A stretch of DNA of 64,000 nucleotides from Paraburkholderia sabiae. GTDB taxonomy: Bacteria; Pseudomonadota; Gammaproteobacteria; Burkholderiales; Burkholderiaceae. The notes beneath the pieces were generated by a model that made no database searches, had not been told where the DNA came from, and saw only the letters and a program-made list of their open reading frames with translations. The DNA is taken from the NCBI RefSeq assembly GCF_030412785.1, contig NZ_CP125295.1, forward strand, positions 558,001-622,000, in the 5' to 3' direction. Shown here one piece after another: positions 1 through 9,486 of the stretch (positions within the stretch are counted from its first letter, which is position 1; each line of letters starts with the position of its first letter). The position numbers were made by a program, and so were the translations under genes.

Positions 1-399
1 GAAACCACGGGCGGCACCACCACCGACAACACCAGCGCGGGCAACGTCAACGGCGGCGGCCTGCCGCAAGTGCAGCAGCAGGGCGACGTGTCGTTCACGT
101 CGGGCGGCGTCGGCCTCGATGAATCGAAGGCGCTGCTCGCCGCGCAAAGCCAGTGGCCGTTGTCGCTGCGCTTCACAGGCCCCGGCTCCGACTACCTTTC
201 CGATGTGAAGGTCAAGATCGTCGATGCCCACGGCGGCAGCGTGCTCGATACCACGTCGCGCGGACCCTACATGCTCGTGAAGTTGCGCCCTGGCCGCTAC
301 ACCGTGCACGCCGCCTATAAGGAAAGCGACCAGACGAAGCCCGTCACCATTCCCGCGAAGGGCACGGCGAAGGCGGCGTTCTACTGGGGCACGCAGTAA
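1..399 (+). CDS. Small secreted carboxypeptidase-regulatory-like protein, 3' part only
   Basis: The reading frame is open from the first base of the window, so the start and any signal peptide lie outside it; 132 residues are visible. The first 20 or so are Gly/Thr/Asn-rich and look like a linker. The rest (for example SLRFTGPGSDYLSDVKVKIV, then RGPYMLVKLRPGRYTVHA) has the alternating pattern of a small beta-sandwich like the carboxypeptidase regulatory-like fold, in which a ligand or peptide is presented on an Ig-like domain. No catalytic residues are visible. I recognise the type as a conserved periplasmic or exported protein of Burkholderiaceae with no known function. Family assignment is by fold pattern only. 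Confidence 0.6.
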   Translation, partial: ETTGGTTTDNTSAGNVNGGGLPQVQQQGDVSFTSGGVGLDESKALLAAQSQWPLSLRFTGPGSDYLSDVKVKIVDAHGGSVLDTTSRGPYMLVKLRPGRYTVHAAYKESDQTKPVTIPAKGTAKAAFYWGTQ

Positions 400-424
400 T
401 CCGGCGCGTCGCAATCGGCCAGTG

Positions 425-460
425 GTCGGCAGATAAGAGTCGGCAGATAAGAGTCGGCAG
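425..460. repeat. 14-bp tandem repeat, about 2.6 copies
   Basis: The unit GTCGGCAGATAAGA occurs at 425-438 and 439-452, followed by a partial GTCGGCAG at 453-460. It lies just after the stop of the first gene, in a non-coding gap of about 400 bp (400-796). Slippage is the simplest origin. I see no other gene in this gap. Confidence 0.85.
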
Positions 461-620
461 GCAACGCGGGCGGAAGCCGGCGACGAACATGCGTCCGTCC
501 GCCGGCGTACGGCTCGCCTCTCAGGGAGAACGGCCACGGCGCGCCGCCTGCGCTGCGGCAATCGGTAGAGACCCGATGTCCAACGAAGGATGCGCAAGCG
601 CGACGTGTTTGGTCAATAAT

Positions 621-654
621 GAAGCCACGGACACGCTCCGTGGCTTCCGCTTTC
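621..654. terminator. Stem-loop with weak T tail
   Basis: An 11-bp perfect stem GAAGCCACGGA / TCCGTGGCTTC (621-631 and 637-647) encloses the loop CACGC and is followed by a short TTTC. It could terminate the upstream gene, although it lies over 200 bp beyond its stop. It may instead end a small RNA from the 400-620 interval; nothing else in that interval supports a gene. Confidence 0.45.
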
Positions 655-796
655 AGGCAGCCGACGCCGGGTGACCGAGGGAGACGCGCATCGCAGAATC
701 ATAACGACGCGGCGCGTGCCACGAATGCCGGGCTGACGGACCAGCCGGGCGGTCGATCGAAGCGTGCACGCACGTGCCAGCAGCGGAGCGGACGAC

Positions 797-1252
797 ATGA
801 ACGATGCCCCATCCGGCGCAAGCGCCGAAGACGCGGACAGCGGCAATGCCAGACACGGCGGCGATGCGTCGGGCCGTGCGCCAGCGCACAGCGGCAGCGA
901 AGAAGCGGACCATACGATTACCATTACGGCCAACCAGCATCGGGTGCGCGTGATCCATCAGGGCGTGACGTTCGCGGATACGCATACGGGACTCACCCTG
1001 AGCGAAACCGGTTGTTCCGACGTGTTTTACTTTCCCCGCGCCGACGTGAACATGGCGCGGCTCATCCGGTCGGCTCATACGACGCAGTGCCCGTTCAAGG
1101 GCGAAGCATCGTACTTCCACCTGCACACGGAAGACGAGACGATCGAAAACGCAGTCTGGAGCTACGAAAACCCTTTGGAGCGAGTGAAGCAGATAGCTGG
1201 GTATGTTGCGTTTTGCGCATCGCGTGTCGACCGCATCGATCAGACGTCCTGA
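797..1252 (+). CDS. DUF427 domain protein
   Basis: A 151-residue soluble protein. The first 45 residues are low-complexity (Ala/Gly/Asp/Ser). The rest matches the DUF427 fold: HRVRVIHQGVTFADT, then a cysteine and a tyrosine in SETGCSDVFYFPRADV, then CPFKGEASYFHL, then AVWSYENPLERVKQIAGYVAF. Members are small beta-barrels of unknown biochemical function. I chose ATG 797 rather than upstream starts because GGAGCGG sits just before it. Translation probably does not continue into the next gene, whose start is 33 bp downstream, but co-transcription is likely. Confidence 0.8.
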   Translation: MNDAPSGASAEDADSGNARHGGDASGRAPAHSGSEEADHTITITANQHRVRVIHQGVTFADTHTGLTLSETGCSDVFYFPRADVNMARLIRSAHTTQCPFKGEASYFHLHTEDETIENAVWSYENPLERVKQIAGYVAFCASRVDRIDQTS

Positions 1253-1285
1253 TCCCGCTGTCGCGCGTTCTTCGGGGAGGCTGTC

Positions 1286-2032
1286 ATGGAATTGAACGAC
1301 GCATTGAGAGTGCCGCTCGCGCCGTCCGAAGTCTGGGACGCGCTGCAGGATCTCGCGCTGCTGCGCGCGAGTCTCGACAATTGCGAATCGTTGCGACGAC
1401 TCCAGGGCGGCGAATATCTGCTGACGATGACGGTCCCGCTCGGACCGTTGCGCGCGCACTATCACATTCGCGCACACGTCGCGAGCGAGGACGGCGCGCA
1501 TAGCGCGAAGCCGCATCGCACGTTGAACTTCAAGGCGCGCGCCGAAGGCGTCGGCTCGCTGCGCGGGCAAATCGACGTGTCATTGCGCACCGACGATCAT
1601 CTCCATCTGCCGGGCCGCGGTCCGAGTACGCGCATCGACTACTCGGTGTGGGCGACTTCGACGGGGCCGCTCGCGCAACTGCCTGCGCGCCAGATCGAAA
1701 ACGCGCTGCACGAACTGGCCGACGACTTCTTCACCGAATTCTGCGCTGTCGTGCAGGCCAAGCACGGCAAAGGTCCGAATCGCGCGACGGGCACGCAGGG
1801 GCGGCGTCAGCACGTGTTCCTTCGGCCGATCAGCCTGAGCGGCGTGGCGCGTCGCGCGCGGCTGCACGATCAGCAGCAGGGCGGCACGCTGACGGGCCGC
1901 GCCGCGCATTCGCTGCTGCACGGCCTGCATCACGAGCATGATCCGCACGTGCTGCCGAACTGGGCGTGGGCGGTGATGATCTTCTTCGTCGCGTTGCTGC
2001 TGTACGTCGCGCGGTACTTTACGCAGGGCTGA
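1286..2032 (+). CDS. CoxG-like SRPBCC domain protein with C-terminal membrane anchor
   Basis: A 248-residue protein. Residues 1-155 have the START/SRPBCC pattern of carbon monoxide dehydrogenase subunit G (starts MELNDALRVPLAPSEVWDAL; ends with a helix like QIENALHELADDFFTEFC). The C-terminus has a single hydrophobic segment NWAWAVMIFFVALLLYVARY (about residues 222-243), as in CoxG proteins that tether a molybdenum-enzyme maturation complex to the membrane. No cox or xdh structural genes are nearby, so the partner is unknown. A GGGGAGG ribosome-binding site precedes the ATG. It converges with the GlxA-type regulator gene 30 bp away. Confidence 0.75.
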   Translation: MELNDALRVPLAPSEVWDALQDLALLRASLDNCESLRRLQGGEYLLTMTVPLGPLRAHYHIRAHVASEDGAHSAKPHRTLNFKARAEGVGSLRGQIDVSLRTDDHLHLPGRGPSTRIDYSVWATSTGPLAQLPARQIENALHELADDFFTEFCAVVQAKHGKGPNRATGTQGRRQHVFLRPISLSGVARRARLHDQQQGGTLTGRAAHSLLHGLHHEHDPHVLPNWAWAVMIFFVALLLYVARYFTQG

Positions 2033-2061
2033 CGCCACACCGCGTCACGCCACGCGGCGCA

Positions 2062-3117
2062 TCACACGCCGCGAAATTCCCGCCGCCACGCAGACGGCGA
2101 CGTCCTGAACGCGTCGGTGAAATGCTGACGCAGCGACGCCGTCGAACCGAATCCCGCCATCCCAGCAATCGACTCGATCGGTTCGTCCGTGCTTTCGAGC
2201 AGCTGCTGCGCGCGTGCGAGCCGTTGCGCGAGCAGCCACGCGCTCACTGTCGTCCCCGTCGCCGCCTTGAAATGCCGCGTGAACGTGCGGCGGCTCATCG
2301 CGGCTCGGCCGGCGAGCGAATCGAGCGTGTGCGGCGCGTCGAGCGTGCCGTTCACCCAGTCGAGCAGCGCGGACAGGCGATTGCCGCGCATGTCCGGCGG
2401 CATCGGTTGCTGGACGTATTGCGCCTGGCCGCCCTGACGATGCGGCGGCACTACGAGCCGTCGCGCGATGTAGTTCGCGCTTTCCGCCCCGCATAGCTTG
2501 CGCACCACGTGCAGGCAGCAATCGAGTCCTGCCGCCGTGCCCGCCGACGTGAGGATGTCGCCGTCATCGACATACAGCACTTGCGGATCGACCTTCACGT
2601 TGGGAAAGCGCCGCGCGAAGTCGGCGGCCCAGGCCCAGTGCGTCGTCGCCGGGCGTCCGTCGAGCAATCCTGCTGCAGCCAGCACGTAAGCACCGAGGCA
2701 CAGGCCGACCAGTTGCGCGCCGCGTGCATGCGCCGCGCGCAATGCGTCGAGCAGCGCGTCGGGCGGCGCTTCGTCGGGATCGCGCCAGCTGGGCACGATG
2801 ATCGTGTCGGCGTCGGCGAGTGCGTCGAGGCCGTGTGGCGCGGCGATCGAAAAGCCCGCCGTGGTCGACAGCGGACCGGCGTCGATCGAGCACACGCGAA
2901 ACTCGAAGCCGAGCACGCCGCCGTCGCTGCGGTCTTCGGCGAACACGACGCATGGCACCGACAAGTGGAATGGACTGATGCCGTCGAAGGCGACGGCCGC
3001 CACGACGTGCGGCTGTCGCGACACGGTGCGGCACACGGCGTCGTTTCGCTTCGCCGCGAGTCCAGTCGCGGGCGTGCGAGCGGACTTCGAAATAACGCTG
3101 ACAGCGGAGCGGGCCAT
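2062..3117 (-). CDS. GlxA-family AraC-type regulator with DJ-1/PfpI-like N-domain
   Basis: A 351-residue regulator. The N-terminal 200 residues form a class-I glutamine amidotransferase/PfpI-like sensor domain; the nucleophile-elbow region reads GAQLVGLCLGAYVLAAAGLL, with a cysteine at the usual site. The C-terminal 100 residues form two AraC helix-turn-helix motifs (LDSLAGRAAMSRRTFTRHFK and IESIAGMAGFGSTASLRQHF). The start at 3117 has a clear GGAGG Shine-Dalgarno. It is divergent from a cysteine-hydrolase gene 148 bp away, a common pairing for this family, so it probably activates that gene in response to a small metabolite. The ligand is unknown. Confidence 0.88.
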   Translation of the reverse strand: MARSAVSVISKSARTPATGLAAKRNDAVCRTVSRQPHVVAAVAFDGISPFHLSVPCVVFAEDRSDGGVLGFEFRVCSIDAGPLSTTAGFSIAAPHGLDALADADTIIVPSWRDPDEAPPDALLDALRAAHARGAQLVGLCLGAYVLAAAGLLDGRPATTHWAWAADFARRFPNVKVDPQVLYVDDGDILTSAGTAAGLDCCLHVVRKLCGAESANYIARRLVVPPHRQGGQAQYVQQPMPPDMRGNRLSALLDWVNGTLDAPHTLDSLAGRAAMSRRTFTRHFKAATGTTVSAWLLAQRLARAQQLLESTDEPIESIAGMAGFGSTASLRQHFTDAFRTSPSAWRREFRGV

Positions 3118-3136
3118 CGCGGCCTCCGTTGGAAAA

Positions 3137-3173
3137 AATGACGAATGGCCCGATCCTAGCGAAAATTGTCATT
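3137..3173. promoter_or_regulatory. Inverted AATGAC/GTCATT sites in divergent promoter
   Basis: AATGAC at 3137-3142 and GTCATT at 3168-3173 form an inverted pair with centres about three helical turns apart. They lie in the AT-richest part of the 148-bp gap between the GlxA-type gene and the cysteine hydrolase. They are a candidate binding site for the regulator. The match is short, so this is tentative. Confidence 0.3.
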
Positions 3174-3265
3174 CGGGTCACTGTCGCGCGATGGGTGGAA
3201 AGCGAACAATGCGCACATCGGCTGAAACCGTCAGCCGCCGACTTCAACCATCAAGGAGAGTTGCC

Positions 3266-3895
3266 ATGCCGACGCCACGCCGCGCCCTGATCGTCATCGA
3301 TGTGCAGAACGAATACGTCACGGGCGACCTGCCGATCGAATATCCCGACGTGCAGACCTCACTGTCGAACATCGGCCAGGCGATCGACGCAGCGCATGCC
3401 GCGCGGATTCCCGTCGTCGTCGTGCAGAACTTCACGCCGGCCGGTTCGCCGATCTTCGCGCGCGGCAGCGAGGGCGCGGAACTGCATCAGGTGGTCGCGT
3501 CGCGGGAACATGATCACTACGTCGAGAAAGCGCTGCCGAGCGCGTTCACGAACACCGATCTCGCCGACTGGCTCGCCGCAAACAAGATCGATACGCTTAC
3601 TGTGGTCGGCTATATGACGCACAACTGCGACGCGTCGACGATTTTTCATGCGCTGCACATCGGGCTGGCCGTCGAGTTCCTGCATGACGCGACGGGCTCT
3701 GTGCCGTATGAAAACAGCGCGGGATTTGCGAGCGCTGAAGAGATTCATCGCGTGTTCAGCGTCGTGCTGCACTCGCGCTTCGCCGCGGTGGCGAGCACGC
3801 AGCAGTGGATCGAGGCTGTGAAGTCGGGCGGTGAGCTGGAGCGCGGTTCGATCTATGCGTCGAACCAGAAGGCGCGGGCGAAGGCCGTGGCTTAA
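3266..3895 (+). CDS. Isochorismatase-family cysteine hydrolase
   Basis: A 209-residue enzyme of the isochorismatase-like family, which uses an Asp-Lys-Cys triad. The Asp is in RALIVIDVQNEY, the Lys in YVEKALPSAF and the Cys in VVGYMTHNCDAS. Family members hydrolyse amides (nicotinamide, carbamates, biuret) or vinyl ethers; the substrate cannot be read from the sequence. ATG 3266 has AAGGAGAG upstream; longer upstream extensions would run through the promoter region. It is controlled most likely by the divergent GlxA-type activator. Nothing suggests an operon partner downstream. Confidence 0.87.
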   Translation: MPTPRRALIVIDVQNEYVTGDLPIEYPDVQTSLSNIGQAIDAAHAARIPVVVVQNFTPAGSPIFARGSEGAELHQVVASREHDHYVEKALPSAFTNTDLADWLAANKIDTLTVVGYMTHNCDASTIFHALHIGLAVEFLHDATGSVPYENSAGFASAEEIHRVFSVVLHSRFAAVASTQQWIEAVKSGGELERGSIYASNQKARAKAVA

Positions 3896-3950
3896 GTGAA
3901 GTGAAAGGGCGCCGGGTCTTCCGGCGCGTTCGCTGTTCTAGCGGGCGCCG

Positions 3951-4586
3951 TCAGGCGCCCATGCGCAACGCCGGACTGCGCAACGCATCGATCATGCTTT
4001 CGACCATCTGCCGCGCATGCCGGCCGAAGTCCAGCACTTCCGGCACGAACAGCATGTCCTTCAGCGATCCGCTGATGAACGCATGCACCATCGACGCCGC
4101 CACGGGCACGTTCATATCGGCGGGCAGCTGTCCTTTGGAAATCGCGTTGCGCATACACGTCTGGATGTTCGTCAGGCCCTCGCGCATCGTGTTCTGATAG
4201 CGCGCCATCACAGGGCCCATCTCTTCGACGAACTCGCACTTGTGGAACAGGATGTCGAACACGCGGCGGCGATGCGGATCGTTCGCGGTGTCGCGCAGAC
4301 AGACAGTGCAGATGTCGATTAACCGGCCGAGCGGATCGGCCTCATTCGGATCGACGGAAGCCGCTTTGAGTTCGTCGAGCGGCAGCAGCACGCGGTCGAA
4401 CATTTCCGTGAAGAGCTCGCCCTTGTTGGCGAAGTGCCAGTAGATCGCGCCGCGCGTGACGCCCGCCGTCTGCGCAATGTCGGCCAGCGACGTGCGCGAC
4501 ACCCCTTTCTCAGAAAAAACCTGCTCGGCTGCATCGAGGATGCGGGTGCGCGTCTCCTGCGCTTCTTCCTTGGTTCGACGGACCAT
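3951..4586 (-). CDS. bpeR: TetR-family repressor of the RND efflux operon (BpeR/AcrR type)
   Basis: A 211-residue regulator. The N-terminal helix-turn-helix reads SLADIAQTAGVTRGAIYWHF (about residues 32-51), the signature of the AcrR/TtgR/BpeR branch. The C-terminal ligand-binding domain is all-helical. It is transcribed away from the efflux operon, and the gap between them contains an AcrR-type operator (4719-4742). The protein most likely represses bpeAB-oprB and perhaps itself until a drug or fatty-acid-like ligand binds. The symbol is by similarity to the Burkholderia BpeR; an AmrR assignment cannot be excluded by eye. Confidence 0.85.
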   Translation of the reverse strand: MVRRTKEEAQETRTRILDAAEQVFSEKGVSRTSLADIAQTAGVTRGAIYWHFANKGELFTEMFDRVLLPLDELKAASVDPNEADPLGRLIDICTVCLRDTANDPHRRRVFDILFHKCEFVEEMGPVMARYQNTMREGLTNIQTCMRNAISKGQLPADMNVPVAASMVHAFISGSLKDMLFVPEVLDFGRHARQMVESMIDALRSPALRMGA

Positions 4587-4716
4587 TCGTATGACCTGCG
4601 GTAAATGCGGGGTTTCCCCTGACGTTTTTAAACGCGCCTGTTAAAGATCATTTCTCGTGCACGTTAATGCCTGGCTGATCTTTCGGGGGAAGGCCTTCTT
4701 TCGGGTTGAACGCACT

Positions 4717-4746
4717 TTTACATGCATTCATGAATGTATATATAAT
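4717..4746 (+). promoter_or_regulatory. Sigma-70-type promoter of the efflux operon
   Basis: TTTACA (4717-4722) and a perfect TATAAT (4741-4746) are separated by 18 bp and point toward bpeA. Transcription would start near 4753 and leave a leader of about 260 nt. The repressor operator covers the whole spacer, which fits steric repression. Confidence 0.75.
4719..4742. promoter_or_regulatory. AcrR/TtgR-type operator
   Basis: A 24-bp imperfect palindrome, with halves TACATGCATTCA and TGAATGTATATA (10 of 12 positions symmetric). It closely resembles the E. coli AcrR operator as I know it (halves TACATACATTTG and TGAATGTATGTA). It lies between the -35 and -10 of the efflux promoter and midway between the divergent repressor and pump genes. 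Confidence 0.8.
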
Positions 4747-4763
4747 AGCACCCCATCGATCGG

Positions 4764-5012
4764 ATGGCTCATGTTGGAGTGAACGGTTAATATCCGTCAC
4801 TGTTGTCTTTCCATGCACTTTGCGCTGTCCCAAAAAATGGACAGCGCGGTGCGGCATTTCCCGGTTTGGCGCATTTCGCAATGGGTGCACCCGCAGGAAA
4901 AGCATTCGTGAGCGTCCGGTCACGGCGTCGTTGAGATGCCAATGTGCACAAGCCTTCTCCGGAGAGAGATGCACGCACTTTTTCCTTCTCAGTCTTTGAC
5001 AGAGGTCGCTCC
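4764..5012 (+). other. Long leader of the efflux operon with hairpin and possible short uORFs
   Basis: This interval lies between the predicted transcription start and bpeA. It holds a 9-bp perfect stem GCGCTGTCC / GGACAGCGC (4822-4830 and 4839-4847) with an A-rich loop. It also holds an 8-codon frame at 4764-4790 with a poor ribosome site, and a 32-codon frame starting at 4969 just after GGAGAGAG. The latter runs out of frame across the bpeA start to about 5067. None looks like a normal gene; they could tune translation. No T-run follows the hairpin, so it is not an obvious terminator. Confidence 0.4.
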
Positions 5013-6263
5013 ATGCGCGTCGAACGGGTTCCATTCCGCTTACTCACTGCCGCGACGGCTGCCGTAATGCTGGCAGCGTGCGGACAAAAACAATCAGCAC
5101 CTCCGCCTCAAACTCCTGAAGTCGGCGTCGTCACGGTCCAGCCGCAAGCCGTGCCCGTCGTCACCGAACTGCCGGGCCGCACCAGCGCGTTCCTCGTCGC
5201 GCAGGTGCGCGCGCGGGTCGACGGCATCGTGCTGCGCCGCGAATTCACGGAAGGCACGCAGGTCAAGGCCGGCCAGCGTCTGTACAAGATCGATCCGGCG
5301 CCGTACATCGCCACGCTGAACAACGCGAAGGCATCGCTTGCGAAGGCGCAGGCGAATCTCGCATCGACCACCGCTCAGGCGAACCGCTTCAAGGTGCTGG
5401 TCGCCGCGAACGCCGTCTCGAAGCAGGACTACGACAACGCCGTGGCCGCCGAAGGCCAGGCGGCCGCCGATGTCGCCGCAGGCAAGGCAGCCGTCGACAC
5501 CGCGCAGATCAATCTCGGCTACACGGACGTCGTGTCGCCCGTGTCGGGCCAGGTCGGCATTTCGCAGGTCACGCCGGGCGCATACGTGCAGGCGAGCCAG
5601 GCGACGCTGATGTCGACCGTGCAGCAGCTCGATCCCGTCTACGTCGACGTCACGCAGTCGAGCCTCGCCGGGCTGAAGCTGCGCCGCGAAATCCAGGCAG
5701 GTCGCCTGAAGACCAACGGCCCGAACGCCGCGAAGGTCGAACTGATTCTGGAAGACGGTCGTGTCTATTCGGAGAAGGGCAAGCTGCAGTTCACCGACGT
5801 CACCGTCGATCAGACCACGGGTTCCGTGACGATCCGCGCGATCTTCCCGAACAAGGATCACGTGCTGCTGCCGGGCATGTTCGTGCGCGCGCGCATCGAG
5901 GAAGGCGTCGACGAAAACGCGCTGCTGGTGCCGCAAATCGGCGTCACGCACGACCAGAAGGGCCAGCCGACGGCCATGGTGCTGAACAAGGACGACAAGG
6001 TCGAACTGCGCACGCTGCAGGCTTCTTCCACCTACGGTCAGTACTGGGTGGTCGAAGGCGGTCTGAATGCGGGCGATCGCGTGATCGTGAACGGCGTCGA
6101 CAAGATCAAGCCGGGTGCGCAGGCGAAGGGCGTTGCGGCGCAACTTCCGCCGCCGGGCGTGGCATCGGACGCAAGCGCGGCGGGTGCGCCGGGCGCGTCC
6201 GCCGCAAGCGGCGCGCCGGCAGCCAGCGGCGCGGCCGCGGCCTCCGCTGCATCGGGCGCGTAA
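5013..6263 (+). CDS. bpeA: RND efflux periplasmic adaptor subunit (BpeA/AcrA family lipoprotein)
   Basis: A 416-residue membrane-fusion protein. A lipoprotein signal ends in VMLAAC, with the cysteine as the lipidation site, so it is anchored in the inner membrane. Next come the lipoyl half (VRARVDGIVLRREFTEGTQV), a coiled-coil hairpin (NNAKASLAKAQANLASTTAQ onward), and the beta-barrel and membrane-proximal parts. The last 45 residues are Ala/Ser/Gly/Pro-rich, longer than in AcrA. ATG 5013 is chosen because AGAGG precedes it and the lipobox is then correctly placed; the in-frame start at 4944 would ruin the signal. It links the pump to the outer-membrane channel. First gene of the operon. Confidence 0.9.
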   Translation: MRVERVPFRLLTAATAAVMLAACGQKQSAPPPQTPEVGVVTVQPQAVPVVTELPGRTSAFLVAQVRARVDGIVLRREFTEGTQVKAGQRLYKIDPAPYIATLNNAKASLAKAQANLASTTAQANRFKVLVAANAVSKQDYDNAVAAEGQAAADVAAGKAAVDTAQINLGYTDVVSPVSGQVGISQVTPGAYVQASQATLMSTVQQLDPVYVDVTQSSLAGLKLRREIQAGRLKTNGPNAAKVELILEDGRVYSEKGKLQFTDVTVDQTTGSVTIRAIFPNKDHVLLPGMFVRARIEEGVDENALLVPQIGVTHDQKGQPTAMVLNKDDKVELRTLQASSTYGQYWVVEGGLNAGDRVIVNGVDKIKPGAQAKGVAAQLPPPGVASDASAAGAPGASAASGAPAASGAAAASAASGA

Positions 6264-6281
6264 TCAAGGGGAGCCTGCTTC

Positions 6282-9200
6282 ATGGCAAAGTTTTTTATCG
6301 ATCGCCCGATCTTCGCGTGGGTGATCGCCATCATTCTGATGCTGGCGGGTCTGGCGTCGATCTTCACGCTACCGGTCGCGCAATATCCGACGATTGCGCC
6401 GCCTGCCGTGCAGATCAGCGCGACGTATCCGGGCGCATCGGCGAAAACGGTTGAAAACACCGTCACGCAGGTGATCGAGCAGCAGATGAGCGGTCTCGAC
6501 CACTTGCTGTACCTGTCGTCGACTTCGGACGACTCGGGCACGGCCACGATCACGCTGACGTTCGCGGCGGGTACGAACCCGGACATCGCGCAGGTGCAGG
6601 TGCAGAACAAGCTGCAGCTCGCGACGCCGCTCTTGCCGCAGGTGGTGCAGCAGCTCGGCACGAAGGTGACGAAGTCGTCCAGCAGCTTCCTGCTGGTGAT
6701 GGCGTTCGTGTCGACGGACGGCAGCATGACCAAGTACGACCTCGCGAACTACGTCGCGTCGAACGTGCAGGACCCGGTCAGCCGTATCGACGGCGTGGGT
6801 ACGGTCACGCTGTTCGGCTCGCAGTACGCGATGCGGATCTGGCTCGATGCGCACAAGCTGACCAACTTCGGCCTCACGCCCGTCGACGTCGAAACGGCGT
6901 TGCAGGCGCAGAACGTTCAGGTGGCGGGCGGTTCGCTCGGCGGCACGCCGTCGATCCCGGGCCAGCTGCTGCAGGCGACGATCAGCGAAGCGACGCTGCT
7001 GACGACGCCCGAGCAGTTCGGCAACGTGCTGCTGAAGGTGAATCAGGACGGCTCGCAGGTCCGTATCAAGGACGTTGCGCGCATCGAGCTGGGCGGCGAA
7101 AACTACAACTTCGACACCAAGTACAACGGTCAGCCGACGGCGGGCTTCGGTATCCAGCTGGCGACGGGCGCGAACGCGCTGGCGACGGCGAAGGCCGTGC
7201 GCGACAAGATCGACCAGTTGTCGAAGTACTTCCCGCACGGTCTCGTCGTGAAGTACCCGTACGACACGACGCCGTTCGTGCGCCTGTCGATCGAAGAAGT
7301 GGTCAAGACGCTGCTCGAAGGTATCGTGCTGGTGTTCCTGGTCATGTACCTGTTCCTGCAGAACCTGCGCGCCACGCTGATCCCGACGATCGCGGTGCCC
7401 GTGGTGCTGCTGGGCACGTTCGCGATCATGAGCGCGGTGGGCTTCTCGATCAACGTGCTGTCGATGTTCGGTCTCGTGCTCGCCATCGGCCTGCTGGTGG
7501 ACGACGCGATCGTGGTGGTGGAGAACGTCGAGCGGGTGATGTCGGAAGAAGGTTTGTCGCCACGCGAGGCAACCCGCAAGGCGATGGACCAGATCACGGG
7601 CGCACTGATCGGCGTGGCGCTGGTGCTGTCGGCCGTGTTCGTGCCTGTGGCGTTCTCGGGCGGTTCGGTCGGTGCAATTTACCGGCAGTTCTCGCTGACG
7701 ATCGTGGCGGCGATGGTGCTGTCCGTGCTGGTCGCGTTGATTCTGACGCCGGCACTGTGCGCGACGATCCTCAAGCCGATTCCGAAGGACCATCACGAAG
7801 AGAAGAAGGGCTTCTTCGGCTGGTTCAACCGGACCTTCGACAAGAGCCGCGACAAGTATCACTCGGGCGTGCATCACGTGATCAAGCGCTCGGGCCGCTG
7901 GCTCATCATCTATCTGGTGGTGATCGTCGCGGTGGGTCTGCTGTTCGTGCGTCTGCCGAAGTCGTTCCTGCCGGATGAAGACCAGGGCACGATGTTCGTG
8001 CTGGTGCAGACGCCGTCGGGCTCGACGCAGGAAACCACGGCGCGCGCGCTGAAGGACATCTCCGACTGGCTGCTGAACGACGAGAAATCGATCGTCGAAT
8101 CGACCTTCACCGTGAACGGCTTCAGCTTCGCGGGCCGCGGCCAGAACTCCGGTCTCGTGTTCGTGCGGATGAAGGACTACGCGGAGCGCCAGCACGCGGA
8201 CCAGAAGGTGCAGGCGCTGGTCGGCCGGATGTACATGCACTTCGCGGGCTACAAGAACGCGGTCGTGTTCCCGGTCAATCCGCCGTCCATTCCTGAACTC
8301 GGCACGGCGTCGGGCTTCGACTTCGAGCTGCAGGATCGCGCGGGTCTCGGTCACGAGAAGCTGATGGCGGCGCGTAACCAGCTGCTCGGCATGGCTTCGA
8401 AGGATCCGATGCTCGCGCAGGTGCGTCCGAACGGTCTGAACGACACGCCGCAGTTCAAGGTGTCGATCGATCACGAGAAGGCGGCGGCGCAGGGCGTGAG
8501 CCTCGCGACCATCGACCAGACGTTCTCGATCGCATGGGCATCGGCGTACGTGAACAACTTCCTCGATACGGACAGCCGGATCAAGAAGGTGTATCTGCAG
8601 GCCGACGCGCCGTTCCGCATGACGCCGGAGAACCTGAGTGACTGGTACGTGCGCAACACCGCCGGCAGCATGGTGCCGTTCTCGGCCTTTGCAAGCGGCC
8701 AGTGGACGTACGGTTCGCCGAAGCTCGAGCGCTACAACGGTATTTCGGCCGTGGAAATCCAGGGTCAGGCGTCGCCGGGCAAGTCGACGGGTCAGGCGAT
8801 GACGGCGATGGAAGCGCTCGCGGCGAAGCTGCCGGCGGGTATCGGCTACGAATGGACGGGTCTGTCGTTCCAGGAACGCCAGTCCGGTTCGCAGGCGCCG
8901 ATCCTGTACGGTATCTCGATTCTCGTCGTGTTCCTGTGTCTTGCCGCGCTGTATGAAAGCTGGTCGATTCCGTTCTCGGTGATCATGGTGGTGCCGCTCG
9001 GCGTGCTGGGCGCGCTGCTCGCCGCGACGCTGCGCGGGCTGGAGAACGACGTGTTCTTCCAGGTCGGTCTGCTGACAACCGTGGGTCTGTCCGCGAAGAA
9101 CGCGATTCTGATCGTGGAATTCGCGCGGGAACTGCAGCAGGGTGAAGGCATGGGACCGGTGGAAGCGGCGCTCGAAGCGGCGCGTCTGCGGTTGCGGCCT

Positions 9201-9476
9201 ATCCTGATGACGTCGCTCGCGTTCATTCTCGGCGTGCTGCCGCTCGCGATCAGTAACGGCGCGGGTTCGGCAAGCCAGCACGCAATCGGTACGGGCGTGA
9301 TCGGCGGTATGTTGACGGCGACCTTCCTCGCGATTTTCATGATCCCGATGTTCTTCGTCGTGATTCGCGCGAAGTTCACGGGCGACAAGGAAGACCCGGA
9401 CGAAGCGATGAAGCACTACAACGAGCACCATCCGCATGACCCGCAGGGCGGCAGCGGCCCGGGCAACGCCAGCTGA
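6282..9476 (+). CDS. bpeB: HAE-1 RND multidrug efflux transporter (BpeB/AcrB family)
   Basis: A full-length 1064-residue proton-driven drug exporter. It starts [17 protein letters not shown], the usual family start. The proton-relay residues are present: adjacent aspartates at 407-408 in [15 protein letters not shown] and the lysine at 939 in [15 protein letters not shown]. There are two halves, each with one plus five membrane helices and a large periplasmic loop. It lies 18 bp after bpeA and 10 bp before the channel gene, so the three are one operon. By relation to BpeB, macrolides and other hydrophobic drugs are likely substrates; this is inferred from family, not from binding-pocket residues. 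Confidence 0.93.
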   Translation: MAKFFIDRPIFAWVIAIILMLAGLASIFTLPVAQYPTIAPPAVQISATYPGASAKTVENTVTQVIEQQMSGLDHLLYLSSTSDDSGTATITLTFAAGTNPDIAQVQVQNKLQLATPLLPQVVQQLGTKVTKSSSSFLLVMAFVSTDGSMTKYDLANYVASNVQDPVSRIDGVGTVTLFGSQYAMRIWLDAHKLTNFGLTPVDVETALQAQNVQVAGGSLGGTPSIPGQLLQATISEATLLTTPEQFGNVLLKVNQDGSQVRIKDVARIELGGENYNFDTKYNGQPTAGFGIQLATGANALATAKAVRDKIDQLSKYFPHGLVVKYPYDTTPFVRLSIEEVVKTLLEGIVLVFLVMYLFLQNLRATLIPTIAVPVVLLGTFAIMSAVGFSINVLSMFGLVLAIGLLVDDAIVVVENVERVMSEEGLSPREATRKAMDQITGALIGVALVLSAVFVPVAFSGGSVGAIYRQFSLTIVAAMVLSVLVALILTPALCATILKPIPKDHHEEKKGFFGWFNRTFDKSRDKYHSGVHHVIKRSGRWLIIYLVVIVAVGLLFVRLPKSFLPDEDQGTMFVLVQTPSGSTQETTARALKDISDWLLNDEKSIVESTFTVNGFSFAGRGQNSGLVFVRMKDYAERQHADQKVQALVGRMYMHFAGYKNAVVFPVNPPSIPELGTASGFDFELQDRAGLGHEKLMAARNQLLGMASKDPMLAQVRPNGLNDTPQFKVSIDHEKAAAQGVSLATIDQTFSIAWASAYVNNFLDTDSRIKKVYLQADAPFRMTPENLSDWYVRNTAGSMVPFSAFASGQWTYGSPKLERYNGISAVEIQGQASPGKSTGQAMTAMEALAAKLPAGIGYEWTGLSFQERQSGSQAPILYGISILVVFLCLAALYESWSIPFSVIMVVPLGVLGALLAATLRGLENDVFFQVGLLTTVGLSAKNAILIVEFARELQQGEGMGPVEAALEAARLRLRPILMTSLAFILGVLPLAISNGAGSASQHAIGTGVIGGMLTATFLAIFMIPMFFVVIRAKFTGDKEDPDEAMKHYNEHHPHDPQGGSGPGNAS

Positions 9477-9486
9477 GGACATTGAG

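Noticed and set aside
425..460. Possible start of a CRISPR array
   Set aside because: The repeats are contiguous 14-mers without spacers and fewer than three copies; simple tandem duplication explains them.
400..796. 61-codon frame at 489-674 as a small gene
   Set aside because: No ribosome site, runs through a terminator-like hairpin and has no recognisable sequence pattern.
4648..5034. 128-residue frame on the minus strand between the repressor and the efflux genes
   Set aside because: It covers the promoter, operator and leader of the efflux operon and has no protein-like features.
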